Below are positions 34,439 through 45,259 of a DNA stretch of 64,000 nt, one piece after another. Positions within the stretch are counted from its first letter, which is position 1. Each line of letters opens with the position of its first letter. The position numbers and the translations under genes are program-made. The DNA is taken from positions 186,001 to 250,000 of the forward strand of contig NZ_QXMG01000001.1 in assembly GCF_003569765.1 (NCBI RefSeq), read 5' to 3'. Source of the DNA: Caldimonas tepidiphila. Lineage in GTDB: Bacteria > Pseudomonadota > Gammaproteobacteria > Burkholderiales > Burkholderiaceae_C. The notes beneath the pieces are model-generated. The model saw nothing but the letters and a program-made list of their open reading frames with translations. It did no database searches and was not told where the DNA came from.

Positions 34439-34975
34439 TCACTCCAGCGTCTCGATCGTGTGGTTCTGGTTGGTGTAGATGCACAGCTCGCCGGCGATCT
34501 CGAGCGACTTCTTGACGATCTCGCCCGGCGCGAGCTCGGTGTGGCCGAGCAGCGCGCGCGCGGCGGCCTGCGCATAGGCGCCGCCCGAGCCGATCGCGAT
34601 CAGCCCGTGCTCGGGCTCGAGCACGTCGCCGTTGCCGGTGATGATCAGCGAGGCCTCGCGGTCGGCGACGGCGAGCATCGCCTCCAGGCGCCGCAGCACC
34701 CGGTCGGTGCGCCAGTCCTTGGTCAGCTCGATCGCGGCGCGCACGAGATGGCCCTGGTGTTTCTCGAGCTTGGCCTCGAAGCGCTCGAACAGCGTGAAGG
34801 CGTCGGCGGTGGCGCCGGCGAAGCCGGCGAGCACCTGGTCGCGGTGCAGCTTGCGCACCTTGCGGGCCGAGGCCTTGACGACGATGTGGCCGAGCGTGAC
34901 CTGGCCGTCGCCGCCGAGGGCGACCTGGCGGCCTCGGCGCACGCTGACGATGGTGGTGCCGTGGTAGGGTTCCAT
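34439..34975 (-). CDS. hslV: ATP-dependent protease peptidase subunit HslV
   Basis: The 178-residue threonine peptidase begins [15 protein letters not shown]. The catalytic threonine is Thr7, exposed after removal of a six-residue propeptide, as in other Burkholderiales. [37 protein letters not shown] and [16 protein letters not shown] are all family blocks. It forms the proteolytic chamber of the HslUV heat-shock protease with the following hslU. The longer upstream in-frame extension lacks coding character and was rejected. Confidence 0.97.
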   Translation of the reverse strand: MEPYHGTTIVSVRRGRQVALGGDGQVTLGHIVVKASARKVRKLHRDQVLAGFAGATADAFTLFERFEAKLEKHQGHLVRAAIELTKDWRTDRVLRRLEAMLAVADREASLIITGNGDVLEPEHGLIAIGSGGAYAQAAARALLGHTELAPGEIVKKSLEIAGELCIYTNQNHTIETLE

Positions 34976-35077
34976 AAGCGCCTCAGATGGGGGCCGCACG
35001 GCCCGCTTCAAGCCCTTGCGCGCGCGCCGGGGACCGCAAGCCCGCCGCAGCGGGCCGCCGCGGCACGGGGCACCGCG

Positions 35078-36889
35078 TCAGACGTTGCGCACCTTGACGC
35101 GGGCATGTTCGGTGATGCCCATCGCGCCGAAGAACAGCGCGAGCAGCCGGTGCGCCTCCTCGAACACGACGGTACGCCCTTCGGTGCGTCGCGCCAGCAC
35201 CCAGTTGAGCAGGTCGCCGGCCGCGATGAAGTCGACGCGGATCAGCCGCGTGCAGCAGACGTTGACGATCGCCGCGCTGCCCAGCCGCTGCTCGAGCCCG
35301 TGCAGCAGGCCGGAGATGTCGCCCACCAGCTGGCCGCAGAGCTCGACCGAGGCGAGCTCGATCAGGGACGGCTCGTGGGTGAGCTGCGACTCGACGAACA
35401 TCGTCGAGACCTCGCCGATGCGGGTGAGGGGCTGCTCCTGCGCGAAGGCGTCGTCGCCCTCCAGCTGCACCTGGCAGCGCGCCGGCTCCCAGGACGGCGG
35501 CGAGACCTCGTAGGTGACGCAGTAGTCGATCGCCACCTCGTCGAACTGGTCGGGCCGGTTGACCAGGCGCAGCGCCTCCAGGCGCAGCAGCCAGTTCGCA
35601 GGCTCGACCTCGCGCGCGCCCGTCGGCGTCGCCTCCTGCAGCACGCCGAGCAGCCGGTCCGCGCCGCGCCAGCGCATCTCGAGCGGCTCGCGGCACCAGC
35701 CGGCGAGCGTCTCGTGCAGGACGCCGACGCCCGAGGGAACAATGCGCTGCAGGTGGGACCAGTCGAGCACCCAGGGCGCCGGCAGATGGGCCGCCCGGGC
35801 CCGCAGCTCCCGGACGCCCGCCTCGTCGAGGTCCTCCGGGCAGACCCAGCCGGCTTCCTGCACCGCCTCCTCGGCCGACTCCGCCCCGGCCGCCGCCGCC
35901 GCATCGTCCGCCGGGGGAGGCGCGTCGATCTCGGCTGCCATGCGCGGCAGCGAGAACCACTGCGGCGCCGACAGGCCGAAGCCGCGCGCGAACTCCAGCG
36001 CGAGGCTCTCGAACTTCGCCTGCTGGCCGGTGGCCCGGTAGAGGTCGAACAGGGCCAGCCAGGTCTCGGGATGGCGGGCCCGTGCCCCGCCGGGCTCGAC
36101 CAGCGCGCGCAGCGTGGCCTCGCTGCCGGCGAAATCGGCGTTCGCAAAGGCGATGACGATCTCGTCGAGCTCCGGGTCGTGAACCACCTCGTTGACCTCG
36201 ACGGCGAAGGGGTCGTAGAGGGCCGCGGACGCTGGAGCCGGCGCCGGGTTTGCGGGCGGCGCGGCGGCCGGGGAAGCCGCGCTCGCGCGGGCGGCCGGGA
36301 GCGGCGCGGCGGCCGCTGCAGCGTTGGCAGGCGCCGCCGGGGACGGCGGCGCAGTGCGCGCCGGCAGCGGCGTCACCGGCTGCGGCTGAAGCGTCGGCAC
36401 CGCCTCGGGCGCCGGCACCGGGCCGGAGCGCGGCGGCACCGGGCGAGCGGGCTGCGCGGCGGCGGCGGCAGGCCGGGCCGGGGCCGTCGCTGCGGCGCCG
36501 GCAGCCGCACGTGTGCGCGGCGGGGCCATCCCCTCGCCCACCATCTGCTGCTCGATCGCGTCGATCTTGGCCTTCACGCCGACGTCCGAGCGCGTCGCGA
36601 GGTCGCTCATGCGCACCTCGGAGTCGAGGTGCAGTTGCCCCATCGCGCCGAGCACGGCCTCGTTGAGGCCCTCGCGCCGCACCTTGCGCAGCATGTCGAA
36701 CTCGCGCTTGCGCACGAAGTCGTTGCGGCGCTTGCGCTCGATCGCCGCCTTGAGCTCGGACTTGGCGTACTCGGTCTCGCGGGCACCACCGTGCGTCGAA
36801 TGGCCCAGCTCGGACCACTCGGTGGTCGGGTGGGAGACGAAGCGCACGACCTTGCGCAGGAAGCCGCCGTTGTCTTTCGTGTCCGACAT
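35078..36889 (-). CDS. STAS-domain protein with long Ala/Pro linker
   Basis: The 603-residue protein has an N-terminal basic, helical segment of about 120 residues (YAKSELKAAIERKRRNDF), a disordered Ala/Pro-rich linker at about 125-220, a central helical region (about 225-330, with LDEIVIAFANADFAGSEATL), and a C-terminal part resembling two STAS domains, the last ending with FIAAGDLLNWVLARRTEGR. STAS domains usually mediate partner-switching or regulatory contacts; the canonical phospho-Ser/Thr could not be identified. AAGGGATTC precedes the ATG. Its place between dksA and hslV is seen in related genomes, which suggests a core cytoplasmic regulatory role, but its function is unknown. Confidence 0.8.
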   Translation of the reverse strand: MSDTKDNGGFLRKVVRFVSHPTTEWSELGHSTHGGARETEYAKSELKAAIERKRRNDFVRKREFDMLRKVRREGLNEAVLGAMGQLHLDSEVRMSDLATRSDVGVKAKIDAIEQQMVGEGMAPPRTRAAAGAAATAPARPAAAAAQPARPVPPRSGPVPAPEAVPTLQPQPVTPLPARTAPPSPAAPANAAAAAAPLPAARASAASPAAAPPANPAPAPASAALYDPFAVEVNEVVHDPELDEIVIAFANADFAGSEATLRALVEPGGARARHPETWLALFDLYRATGQQAKFESLALEFARGFGLSAPQWFSLPRMAAEIDAPPPADDAAAAAGAESAEEAVQEAGWVCPEDLDEAGVRELRARAAHLPAPWVLDWSHLQRIVPSGVGVLHETLAGWCREPLEMRWRGADRLLGVLQEATPTGAREVEPANWLLRLEALRLVNRPDQFDEVAIDYCVTYEVSPPSWEPARCQVQLEGDDAFAQEQPLTRIGEVSTMFVESQLTHEPSLIELASVELCGQLVGDISGLLHGLEQRLGSAAIVNVCCTRLIRVDFIAAGDLLNWVLARRTEGRTVVFEEAHRLLALFFGAMGITEHARVKVRNV

Positions 36890-37005
36890 GGAATCCCTTG
36901 TACAGCAGCGAAGCCGGCTCAGTTGCGAACGGCTGTGCGGCGCCGCCCCGCCAAGGGGCGGCCGCACGGTGAGGGGGAGACCCGGGGCGTCACGGCCGCG
37001 CGGCC

Positions 37006-37515
37006 TCAGTCCCCGAACATCTTCTGCTTGAGTTCGCGGCGCTGCTGCGCCTCGAGCGACAGCGTGGCGGTGGGCCGCGCGATCAGGCGGCCGAGCCCGA
37101 TCGGCTCGCCGGTCTCGTCGCAGTAGCCGTAGTCGCCGGCGTCGATGCGGGCGAGCGCCTGGGAGATCTTCTTGAGCAGCTTGCGCTCGCGGTCGCGCGT
37201 GCGCAGCTCGAGCGCATGCTCCTCCTCGATCGTGGCGCGGTCGGCCGGATCGGGCACGATGCTCGTGTCCTCGCGCAGGTGCTCGGTGGTCTCGCCGGCG
37301 TTGCTCAGCAGGTCTTCCTTCAGGCGCTTGAGCTTGTTGCGGAAGAAATCGAGCTGCAGATCGCTCATGTACTCGGAGTCGGGCATCGCGAGCACTTCGG
37401 CATCGGTCAGTTCGGCCGCCGTCTTCGTCTTCCAGGCATTCGCCAGCTGGGGATCCGCGGAAGCCGCGGCGGCCTTGGGGCTGTCGAACACAGCCGATGC
37501 TTGGGTCTTGTTCAT
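37006..37515 (-). CDS. dksA: RNA polymerase-binding transcription factor DksA (single-cysteine type)
   Basis: The 169-residue protein is DksA, which binds the RNA polymerase secondary channel and acts with ppGpp on stringent control. MPDSEYMSDLQLDFFRNKL, the coiled-coil tip motif DPADRATIEEE near residue 89 and the C-terminal GRLIARPTATLSLEAQQ are family features. The zinc finger is degenerate: YCDETGEPIG keeps only Cys132, with Thr where the second ligand would be, and the second Cys pair is replaced (ATLSLEAQ). It should therefore fold without zinc. It has an extended N-terminus of about 30 residues. It lies downstream of the CobW gene and upstream of the STAS gene. Confidence 0.94.
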   Translation of the reverse strand: MNKTQASAVFDSPKAAAASADPQLANAWKTKTAAELTDAEVLAMPDSEYMSDLQLDFFRNKLKRLKEDLLSNAGETTEHLREDTSIVPDPADRATIEEEHALELRTRDRERKLLKKISQALARIDAGDYGYCDETGEPIGLGRLIARPTATLSLEAQQRRELKQKMFGD

Positions 37516-37842
37516 TGTTCCTGTCGGGGATGCGCGGGCTGCAGCGCCCGCATTGGAGGACGGAAGGCCGAGGGGGCCGTCAGCACTCGCCGGCCCGGCC
37601 GCGCCCGGACTTCACGCGGAGACCGCAGGGGAACCGCCCGGGAACGGGCGCAGCCGCCGGACGCAGGGGTCGCCCGCGGGGCGGCGCGTCCTGGGGCCGG
37701 GGTCTTGCTCACGTTCCGTCTCCTCGCAGTTCCATGGGATCGATCCACCTTGTCTTGCGGACCGGGTCTGAAGGGCGCCGCGATTGTAGCGAGGGCGCGG
37801 AAGCACCCGGGAGGGGAATCCCCGCACCCGGGTGCCGCCCGT
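37516..37842. other. Intergenic region between cobW and dksA
   Basis: This 327-bp gap separates two leftward genes. It holds the hairpin at 37803-37835 just after the cobW stop and presumably the dksA promoter in its left part, but no clear promoter hexamers were found. Frames crossing it on the plus strand look like chance reading of GC-rich DNA. Confidence 0.45.
37803..37835 (-). terminator. Nested hairpin after cobW, probable terminator
   Basis: GCACCCGGG at 37803-37811 pairs with CCCGGGTGC at 37827-37835, and inside it GGGG at 37813-37816 pairs with CCCC at 37820-37823 around a three-base loop. The structure starts seven bases beyond the cobW stop on the minus strand. Only two T residues follow, so termination may be weak or Rho-assisted. 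Confidence 0.5.
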
Positions 37843-38883
<1,041 letters not shown>

Positions 38884-39035
38884 ATTGAGACCTTTTTGAA
38901 TGTGGAAAGCAGCCGCAGGGCCCTGGGCAGATTTTTCAAGTTTACGGAGCCTGTCAAGCATGCGGCCGGTGTGCCTTTTATGCCTTGCCGGCATTCGGGT
39001 ATCCTAAGCCTCTTTCATCACTCTTCGCGCAAGCG

Positions 39036-39911
39036 ATGTCTGACCCTTATCCTGGTCGAATGTCCCGGCCCGCGGACAAGCGCACCCTGCTGTCTCGCGT
39101 GGTCGAATTCCTCTCCCCCGGTCCGGACTCCAAGGACGAACTGATCGAAACCCTCGCGGACGCCGAGGAGCGCGACCTGATCGCGCCCGAGTCGCGCGCC
39201 ATGCTCGAGGGCGTGCTGCGCATGGCGGACCTCACCGCCGGCGACGTGATGGTCGCGGCGCCGCGCATGGACCTGCTCGACATCGACGCCCCCTACGAGG
39301 AGCTGCTGCCGGCGGTGATCGACGCCGGGCACTCGCGCTTCCCCGTCTACCAGGGCAAGCGCGAGAACATCATCGGCATCCTGATGGCCAAGGACCTGCT
39401 GAAGCTGCAGCGCGCGCCGGAGCTGAAGCTGCGCACGCTGCTGCGCCCGGCGGTGTTCGTGCCCGAGTCCAAGGGCCTCAACGAGCTGCTGCGCGACTTC
39501 CGCTCCAACCGCAACCACCTCGCGATCGTGATCGACGAGTTCGGCCGCACCGCCGGGCTGATCACGATCGAGGACGTGCTCGAGGAGATCGTCGGCGAGA
39601 TCGAGGACGAGTTCGACGACAAGGACGGCGAGACCGGTCTCTACACGCTCGCCGACGGCAGCCTGCGCGTGGCCGGCGACGCCGACATCGATGCCGTCAA
39701 CCGCAGCTTCGGCGTGGCGCTGCCGGTCGAGGACTTCGACACCATCGGCGGGCTGGTCGCGCACGAGCTCGGCCACGTGCCGCGCCGCGGCGAGACGGTC
39801 GAGGTCGGCGGGCTGCGCTTCTCGGTGATGCTCACGCGCGCCGGCGCGGTGCGCTGGTTCAAGGTCACGCGGGCCGAGCAGGCCGCGCCCGAGACGACGG
39901 CCCGCAGCTGA
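39036..39911 (+). CDS. corC: HlyC/CorC-family CBS-domain protein (CorC-like)
   Basis: The 291-residue soluble protein starts MSDPYPGRMSRPADKRTLL and has an N-terminal acidic segment, two CBS domains at about 75-195 (MVAAPRMDLLDIDAPYEELL, IVIDEFGRTAGLITIEDVLE) and a C-terminal CorC_HlyC domain at about 205-280 (DFDTIGGLVAHELGHVPRRG). It lacks membrane segments, like E. coli CorC (YbeX), linked to magnesium/cobalt efflux and ribosome maturation. The ATG at 39036 matches relatives better than a longer in-frame opening. Its TGA overlaps the ATG of lnt. Confidence 0.93.
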   Translation: MSDPYPGRMSRPADKRTLLSRVVEFLSPGPDSKDELIETLADAEERDLIAPESRAMLEGVLRMADLTAGDVMVAAPRMDLLDIDAPYEELLPAVIDAGHSRFPVYQGKRENIIGILMAKDLLKLQRAPELKLRTLLRPAVFVPESKGLNELLRDFRSNRNHLAIVIDEFGRTAGLITIEDVLEEIVGEIEDEFDDKDGETGLYTLADGSLRVAGDADIDAVNRSFGVALPVEDFDTIGGLVAHELGHVPRRGETVEVGGLRFSVMLTRAGAVRWFKVTRAEQAAPETTARS

Positions 39912-41431
39912 TGCGGCGCGGGCTCGAACGCGCCTTCGCCGCCGCGGCGGGCCTGCTGCACGCCCAGTCCTTCTCGCATCCGGCGCTGCATGCGCTGCAG
40001 CCGGCGGCGCTCGCGCTGCTGGCCTGGCGCGTCGCTCTGGCGCCGCACGCGGCCTCGGCCGCCTGGCTCGGCGGCCTGTTCGGCTTCGGCTGGCTCGCCG
40101 GCGGCGTGTGGTGGCTGTTCGTCAGCATGCACCGCTACGGCGGCATGCCGGCGTGGCTCGCGGCGCTCGCCGTCGCCGCGCTGTGCGCCGCGCTGTCGCT
40201 GTATCTCGCGGCCGCGATGGCCGCCCATGTCGCGCTGGTGAAGCGCAGCCGGCTGTGGCCGCCGCTGGTGTTCGCCGCCGCCTGGCTGCTGGCCGAGCTT
40301 GCGCGGGCGACGATCTTCACCGGCTTTCCCTGGCTCGCCTCCGGCTACGCGCATGCCGACGGCCCGCTCGGGCGGCTGGCGCCCTGGATCGGCGTCTACG
40401 GCATCGGCTTCGTCTCGGCGCTGCTCGCGGCGACGCTCGGCCACCTGTGGGCCCGCCGAGGCTGGCGCAGCGCGGCGATCGCCGCCGCGCTGCTCGTGCT
40501 GCTCGGCAGCCTCGCCGGCCTGCTGCCGAACACCCGCTTCACCGAACCCTCGCAGACCCTCTCGATCTCGCTGCTGCAGGGCAACGTGCCGCAGGACGAG
40601 AAGTTCTCGGCCGAGCACCTGCCGCAGACGCTGGACTGGTACGTGAACGCGCTGCTCGACGCCGAGGGCGAATTCGTGATCACCCCCGAGACCGCGGTCC
40701 CGCTGCTGCCGCAGCAGCTGCCCGAGGGCTGGTGGCAGGACCTGGAGCGGCAGCTGGCCCGCCACGGCAAGAGCGCGCTCGTGGGCGTGCCCCTCGGCAG
40801 CTTCGAGGAGGGCTACACCAACTCGGCGCTCGGCCTCGTCGACGGCCGCACCGTCTACCGCTACGACAAGCACCACCTGGTGCCCTTCGGCGAATTCATC
40901 CCGCCGGGCTTCCGCTGGTTCGTCGACCTGATGCGCATGCCGCTGGGCGACTTCTCGCGCGGGCCGCTGAACGCGCCGTCGCTGGAGGTGCGCGGCGAGC
41001 GCATCGCCCCGAACATCTGCTACGAGGACCTGTTCGGCGAGGAGCTGGCCGCGCGCTTCGCCGACCCGGCGCGCGCGCCGACGATCTTCGCCAACATCAG
41101 CAACATCGCCTGGTTCGGCGAGACGGTGGCGGTGCCGCAGCACCTGCAGATCTCGCGGCTGCGCGCGCTCGAGTTCGAGCGGCCGATGGTGCGCGCCACC
41201 AACACCGGCGCGACCGTCGTCATCAACCACCACGGCCAGGTGACGCACGCACTCGAGCCGCACACGCGCGGCACGCTCACCGCCCCGGTGCAGGGCCGCA
41301 CCGGCCTGACGCCCTACGCGCGCTGGATGTCTGCCTGGGGCCTGTGGCCGCTCGTCGCCGGCGCGCTCGCCGTGCTGGGATTGGCAGGGCTGTGGCGCCG
41401 CCGCGCCGACACGGAGCGCCCTGCCTCATAG
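39911..41431 (+). CDS. lnt: Apolipoprotein N-acyltransferase
   Basis: The 506-residue inner-membrane enzyme adds the third acyl chain to lipoproteins. Several N-terminal membrane segments (residues 25-205) precede a periplasmic nitrilase-type domain. The catalytic triad is visible: Glu260 in TPETAVP, Lys320 in RYDKHHLVPFGEF and Cys370 in APNICYEDLFGEE. A final membrane helix is near 480. The start ATG overlaps the corC stop, indicating translational coupling, as in the ybeX-lnt pair of other proteobacteria. Confidence 0.96.
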   Translation: MRRGLERAFAAAAGLLHAQSFSHPALHALQPAALALLAWRVALAPHAASAAWLGGLFGFGWLAGGVWWLFVSMHRYGGMPAWLAALAVAALCAALSLYLAAAMAAHVALVKRSRLWPPLVFAAAWLLAELARATIFTGFPWLASGYAHADGPLGRLAPWIGVYGIGFVSALLAATLGHLWARRGWRSAAIAAALLVLLGSLAGLLPNTRFTEPSQTLSISLLQGNVPQDEKFSAEHLPQTLDWYVNALLDAEGEFVITPETAVPLLPQQLPEGWWQDLERQLARHGKSALVGVPLGSFEEGYTNSALGLVDGRTVYRYDKHHLVPFGEFIPPGFRWFVDLMRMPLGDFSRGPLNAPSLEVRGERIAPNICYEDLFGEELAARFADPARAPTIFANISNIAWFGETVAVPQHLQISRLRALEFERPMVRATNTGATVVINHHGQVTHALEPHTRGTLTAPVQGRTGLTPYARWMSAWGLWPLVAGALAVLGLAGLWRRRADTERPAS

Positions 41432-41503
41432 AATCCCGGATTCCGCCCGGCGCCGGCGCGCAAACCGCACGCGGCTCGCCCTTCAAGACCAGAGACCATC
41501 ACG

Positions 41504-42448
41504 ATGCTGACCTTCCAGCAAATCATCCTGCGCCTGCAGGAGTACTGGGACGCCCAGGGCTGCGCCCTGCTGCAGCCCTACGACATGGAAGTGGGTGCCG
41601 GCACCAGCCACACCGCCACCTTCCTGCGCGCGATCGGCCCCGAGCCCTGGCGCGCCGCCTACGTGCAGCCGAGCCGCCGCCCCAAGGACGGCCGCTACGG
41701 CGAGAACCCGAACCGGCTGCAGCACTACTACCAGTACCAGGTGGTGCTCAAGCCCGCGCCGGCGAACATCCTCGAGCTGTATCTCGGCTCGCTGCAGGCG
41801 CTCGGCTTCGACCTGAGGAAGAACGACATCCGCTTCGTCGAGGACGACTGGGAGAACCCGACGCTCGGTGCCTGGGGCCTGGGCTGGGAGGTCTGGCTCA
41901 ACGGCATGGAGGTGACGCAGTTCACCTACTTCCAGCAGGTCGGCGGCATCGACTGCAAGCCGATCACCGGCGAGATCACCTACGGGCTGGAGCGCCTGGC
42001 GATGTACCTGCAGGGCGTGGAGAACGTCTACGACCTCGTCTACGCCAAGGGCAAGGACGGCGCGCCGGACCTGAAGTACGGCGACGTCTTCCACCAGAAC
42101 GAGGTGGAGCAGAGCACCTACAACTTCGAGCACAGCGACGTGGACTTCCTGCTGCACGCCTTCGGGGCGCACGAGAAGCAGGCCAGGCACCTGATGGAGC
42201 AGAAGCTCGCGCTGCCGGCCTACGAGCAGGTGCTCAAGGCCGCGCACACCTTCAACCTGCTCGACGCGCGCGGCGCGATCAGCGTGACCGAGCGCGCCGC
42301 CTACATCGGCCGCATCCGAAACCTCGCGCGCAGCGTCGCGGCGAGCTACCTCGACAGCCGCGCGCGCCTCGGATTCCCGATGGCGCCGAAGGACTGGGCG
42401 GCCGAAGTGACGGCGCAGATCGAGAAGAACGAGAAGAAGGCGGCCTGA
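41504..42448 (+). CDS. glyQ: Glycine--tRNA ligase alpha subunit
   Basis: The 314-residue class II synthetase subunit has [20 protein letters not shown], the motif region [39 protein letters not shown] and the catalytic-core stretch [14 protein letters not shown]. Together with GlyS it charges tRNA-Gly in the bacterial alpha2-beta2 form. The downstream glyS gene begins two bases after this stop codon. No T-box or other leader was recognised upstream. Confidence 0.97.
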   Translation: MLTFQQIILRLQEYWDAQGCALLQPYDMEVGAGTSHTATFLRAIGPEPWRAAYVQPSRRPKDGRYGENPNRLQHYYQYQVVLKPAPANILELYLGSLQALGFDLRKNDIRFVEDDWENPTLGAWGLGWEVWLNGMEVTQFTYFQQVGGIDCKPITGEITYGLERLAMYLQGVENVYDLVYAKGKDGAPDLKYGDVFHQNEVEQSTYNFEHSDVDFLLHAFGAHEKQARHLMEQKLALPAYEQVLKAAHTFNLLDARGAISVTERAAYIGRIRNLARSVAASYLDSRARLGFPMAPKDWAAEVTAQIEKNEKKAA

Positions 42449-42450
42449 AC

Positions 42451-44595
42451 ATGACGACGAAGAACCTGCTGGTCGAGCTGTTCGTCGAGGAACTGCCGCC
42501 CAAGGCCCTGAAGAAGCTCGGCGAATCGTTCGCCGGCACCCTCGCCGCGAGCCTGCAGGCGCAGGGCCTCGCCGCGGCGGACGCGGTCGCGACGCCCTAC
42601 GCGTCGCCGCGCCGCCTCGCGGTGCACCTCACCGGCGTCGCCTCCAGGGCCGCCGACCGCGCGGTGCAGCAGAAGCTGATGCCGGTCGCGGTGGCGCTCG
42701 ACGCCGAGGGCCGCCCGACGCCGGCGCTGCTCAAGAAGCTCGCCGCGCTCGGCGCGGACGCCTCCGCGGTGCCCGAGCTCAAGCGCCAGACGGACGGCAA
42801 GGCCGAGGCGCTGTTCCTCGACAAGCTGATGCCCGGCGCGACGCTGGCCGAGGGGCTGCAGAAGGCACTCGACGAGGCGATCGCGAAGCTGCCGATCCCG
42901 AAGGTGATGAGCTACCAGCTCGAGAGCGGCGAGGGGCCGGACTTCCGGCCGGGCTGGACCACCGTGCACTTCGTGCGCCCGGCGCACGGCCTGGTCGCGC
43001 TGCACGGCGCCGACGTGGTGCCGGTCGCGGCCCTGGGCCTGCAGTCCGGCCGCGAGACGCACGGCCACCGCTTCGAGGCCGCCGCCGACCCGGTGGTGCT
43101 GCAGGACGCCGACGCCTACGCCGGGCAGCTCGAGCGCGAGGGCGCCGTGATCGCCGCCTTCGAAGCGCGCCGCGCCGAGATCGCGCGCCAGCTCGCCGCG
43201 GCGGCCGCGCAGGCCGGCTCCGAGCTGCAGCCGGTGCGCGACGAGGCGCTGCTCGACGAGGTGACGGCGCTGGTCGAGCGCCCGAACGTGCTCGTCGGCC
43301 GGTTCGAGGAAGCCTTCCTCGAGGTGCCGCAGGAGTGCCTGATCCTGACGATGAAGGCCAACCAGAAGTACTTCCCGCTGCTCGACCGCGCCGGCAAGCT
43401 CACCAACAAGTTCCTGATCGTCAGCAACATCCGCCCCGAGGACCCGTCGGCGGTGATCGGCGGCAACGAGCGCGTCGTGCGCCCGCGCCTCGCGGACGCC
43501 AAGTTCTTCTTCGACCAGGACCGCAAGAAGACGCTCGAGTCGCGCGTGCCCGGCCTCGCCAAGGTGGTCTACCACGGCAAGCTCGGCACCCAGGGCGAGC
43601 GCATGGAGCGCGTGCGCGCGATCGCCGCGGCGCTCGTCGCCGAGGTCGGCAAGGAGCTCGGCTGCGAGCGGCTGCCCGTGGAGGTGGACACCGCCGCGCG
43701 GCTGGCGAAGACCGACCTGCTGACCGACATGGTCGGCGAGTTCCCCGAGCTGCAGGGCATCATGGGCGGCTACTACGCGCGCCACGACGGCCTCGGCGAG
43801 AAGGTCGCGCAGGCGATCGAGGACCACTACAAGCCGCGCTTCGCCGGCGACGAGCTGCCGCGCCACCTCGGCGGCGCGATCGTCGCGCTCGCCGACAAGC
43901 TCGAGACGCTCGTCGGCCTGTTCGGCATCGGGCAGCTGCCGAGCGGCGACAAGGACCCCTTCGCGCTGCGCCGCCACGCGCTCGGCGTGATCCGCATCCT
44001 GACCGAGCAGCGCCTGTCGCTCGAGCTCGAGCCGACGCTGCGCGCCGCCGCGCAGGTCTTCGGCGAGAGGATCACCGACCCGACGCCGGCGCTGTCGGAC
44101 TTCATCTACGAGCGCCTCGCCGGCAGCCTGCGCGAGCAGGGCTACAGCGCGCAGGAGGTCGACGCGGTGCTCGCGCTGCGCCCGCAGCGGCTGCGCGAGG
44201 TCGGCGAGCGGCTTGCCGCGGTGCGCGCCTTCGCCGCGCTGCCCGAGGCCGCGGCGCTCGCCGCCGCGAACAAGCGCGTCGGCAACATCCTCAAGAAAGC
44301 CGAGGGCGCGGTCGAGCCGCGCGTGGATGCGGCGCTGCTCAAGGAGCCGGCCGAGGCCGCGCTTGCCGAGGCGCTGGCGCGCGTGAAGCCGCGCGCCGAC
44401 GCGGCCTTCGAGGGCGGCGAGTACACCGAGTCGCTCAGGGCCCTGGCGGCGCTGCGCGAGCCGGTCGACGCCTTCTTCGACGGCGTGATGGTCAACGCCG
44501 AGGACGCGGCGCTGCGCGCCAACCGCCTCGGGCTGCTCGCGACGCTGCACGCGGCGATGAACCGCGTCGCCGACCTCGCGCGGCTGGCCGCCTGA
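42451..44595 (+). CDS. glyS: Glycine--tRNA ligase beta subunit
   Basis: The 714-residue subunit begins MTTKNLLVELFVEELPPKAL, typical of GlyS. Further family blocks are PNVLVGRFEEAFLEVPQECL, ANQKYFPLLDRAGKLTNKF, DRKKTLESRVPGLAKVVYHG and FGIGQLPSGDKDPFALRRHA, the HD-like domain. The C-terminal anticodon-binding region has RVGNILKKAEG. It recognises tRNA-Gly and supports the catalytic alpha subunit. It is followed by the HAD gene at nine bases' distance. Confidence 0.97.
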   Translation: MTTKNLLVELFVEELPPKALKKLGESFAGTLAASLQAQGLAAADAVATPYASPRRLAVHLTGVASRAADRAVQQKLMPVAVALDAEGRPTPALLKKLAALGADASAVPELKRQTDGKAEALFLDKLMPGATLAEGLQKALDEAIAKLPIPKVMSYQLESGEGPDFRPGWTTVHFVRPAHGLVALHGADVVPVAALGLQSGRETHGHRFEAAADPVVLQDADAYAGQLEREGAVIAAFEARRAEIARQLAAAAAQAGSELQPVRDEALLDEVTALVERPNVLVGRFEEAFLEVPQECLILTMKANQKYFPLLDRAGKLTNKFLIVSNIRPEDPSAVIGGNERVVRPRLADAKFFFDQDRKKTLESRVPGLAKVVYHGKLGTQGERMERVRAIAAALVAEVGKELGCERLPVEVDTAARLAKTDLLTDMVGEFPELQGIMGGYYARHDGLGEKVAQAIEDHYKPRFAGDELPRHLGGAIVALADKLETLVGLFGIGQLPSGDKDPFALRRHALGVIRILTEQRLSLELEPTLRAAAQVFGERITDPTPALSDFIYERLAGSLREQGYSAQEVDAVLALRPQRLREVGERLAAVRAFAALPEAAALAAANKRVGNILKKAEGAVEPRVDAALLKEPAEAALAEALARVKPRADAAFEGGEYTESLRALAALREPVDAFFDGVMVNAEDAALRANRLGLLATLHAAMNRVADLARLAA

Positions 44596-44604
44596 GGACG
44601 CGCC

Positions 44605-45225
44605 ATGCCGAACATCGACCGTGCGCTGAAGCTGGTGATCCTCGGGCGCGACGGCGTCATCAACCGCTTCCGCGAGCAGCATGTGGCCTCGCCGGACGAG
44701 TGGGAGCCGCTGCCCGGGGCGCTGGAGGCGATCGCACGGCTCAACCATGCCGGCTGGCACGTGGTGCTCGCCACCAACCAGCCGGGCCTGGGCACCGGGC
44801 TGCTCGACATGGCCGGGCTCAACGCGGTGCACCTGCGCATGAACGAGCTGCTCGCGCAGCACGGCGGCCGCATCGACGCGGTCTTCATCTGCCCGCACAC
44901 CGCGGAGGACGGCTGCGACTGCCGCAAGCCGGCGCCGGGCCTGCTGAAGAAGATCGGCGAGCGCTTCGGCGTGCCGCTCGCCGGCGTGCCGGTGGTCGGC
45001 GACACGCTGCGCGACCTGCAGGCCGCGCAGGCGGCCGGCTGCGAGCCGCATCTGGTGCGCACCGAGCGGGCCTCCGAGCTCGACGACGCGGAGCTCGGCG
45101 CGCTCGCGGCGCAGGTGCCCGGCACCCGCGTGCACACCGACCTCGCCGCCTTCGTGCAGTTCCTGATCGAGCGCGACGCCGCCTCGCGCGGCGTGCCGCT
45201 GCAGGCCGGGCTCGACAACGACTGA
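44605..45225 (+). CDS. GmhB-like HAD phosphatase paralogue lacking the catalytic nucleophile
   Basis: The 206-residue protein is a close relative of D-glycero-D-manno-heptose 1,7-bisphosphate phosphatase. The zinc site is kept (CPHTAEDGCDCRKPAPG) and so are ATNQPGLGTGLLD and VPVVGDTLRDLQAAQ. Motif I reads ILGRDGVIN instead of the usual LDRDGT: Gly14 replaces the Asp that forms the phospho-enzyme, while the second Asp (Asp16) remains. The codon is GGG, read directly from the sequence. It is probably inactive or changed in chemistry. A second, intact copy lies directly downstream, with a 49-bp perfect repeat shared between them (44975-45023 and 45612-45660). Confidence 0.88.
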   Translation: MPNIDRALKLVILGRDGVINRFREQHVASPDEWEPLPGALEAIARLNHAGWHVVLATNQPGLGTGLLDMAGLNAVHLRMNELLAQHGGRIDAVFICPHTAEDGCDCRKPAPGLLKKIGERFGVPLAGVPVVGDTLRDLQAAQAAGCEPHLVRTERASELDDAELGALAAQVPGTRVHTDLAAFVQFLIERDAASRGVPLQAGLDND

Positions 45226-45259
45226 TGCCCCGCTCCCCTGCCCTTCCCCGCCCCGCCGC

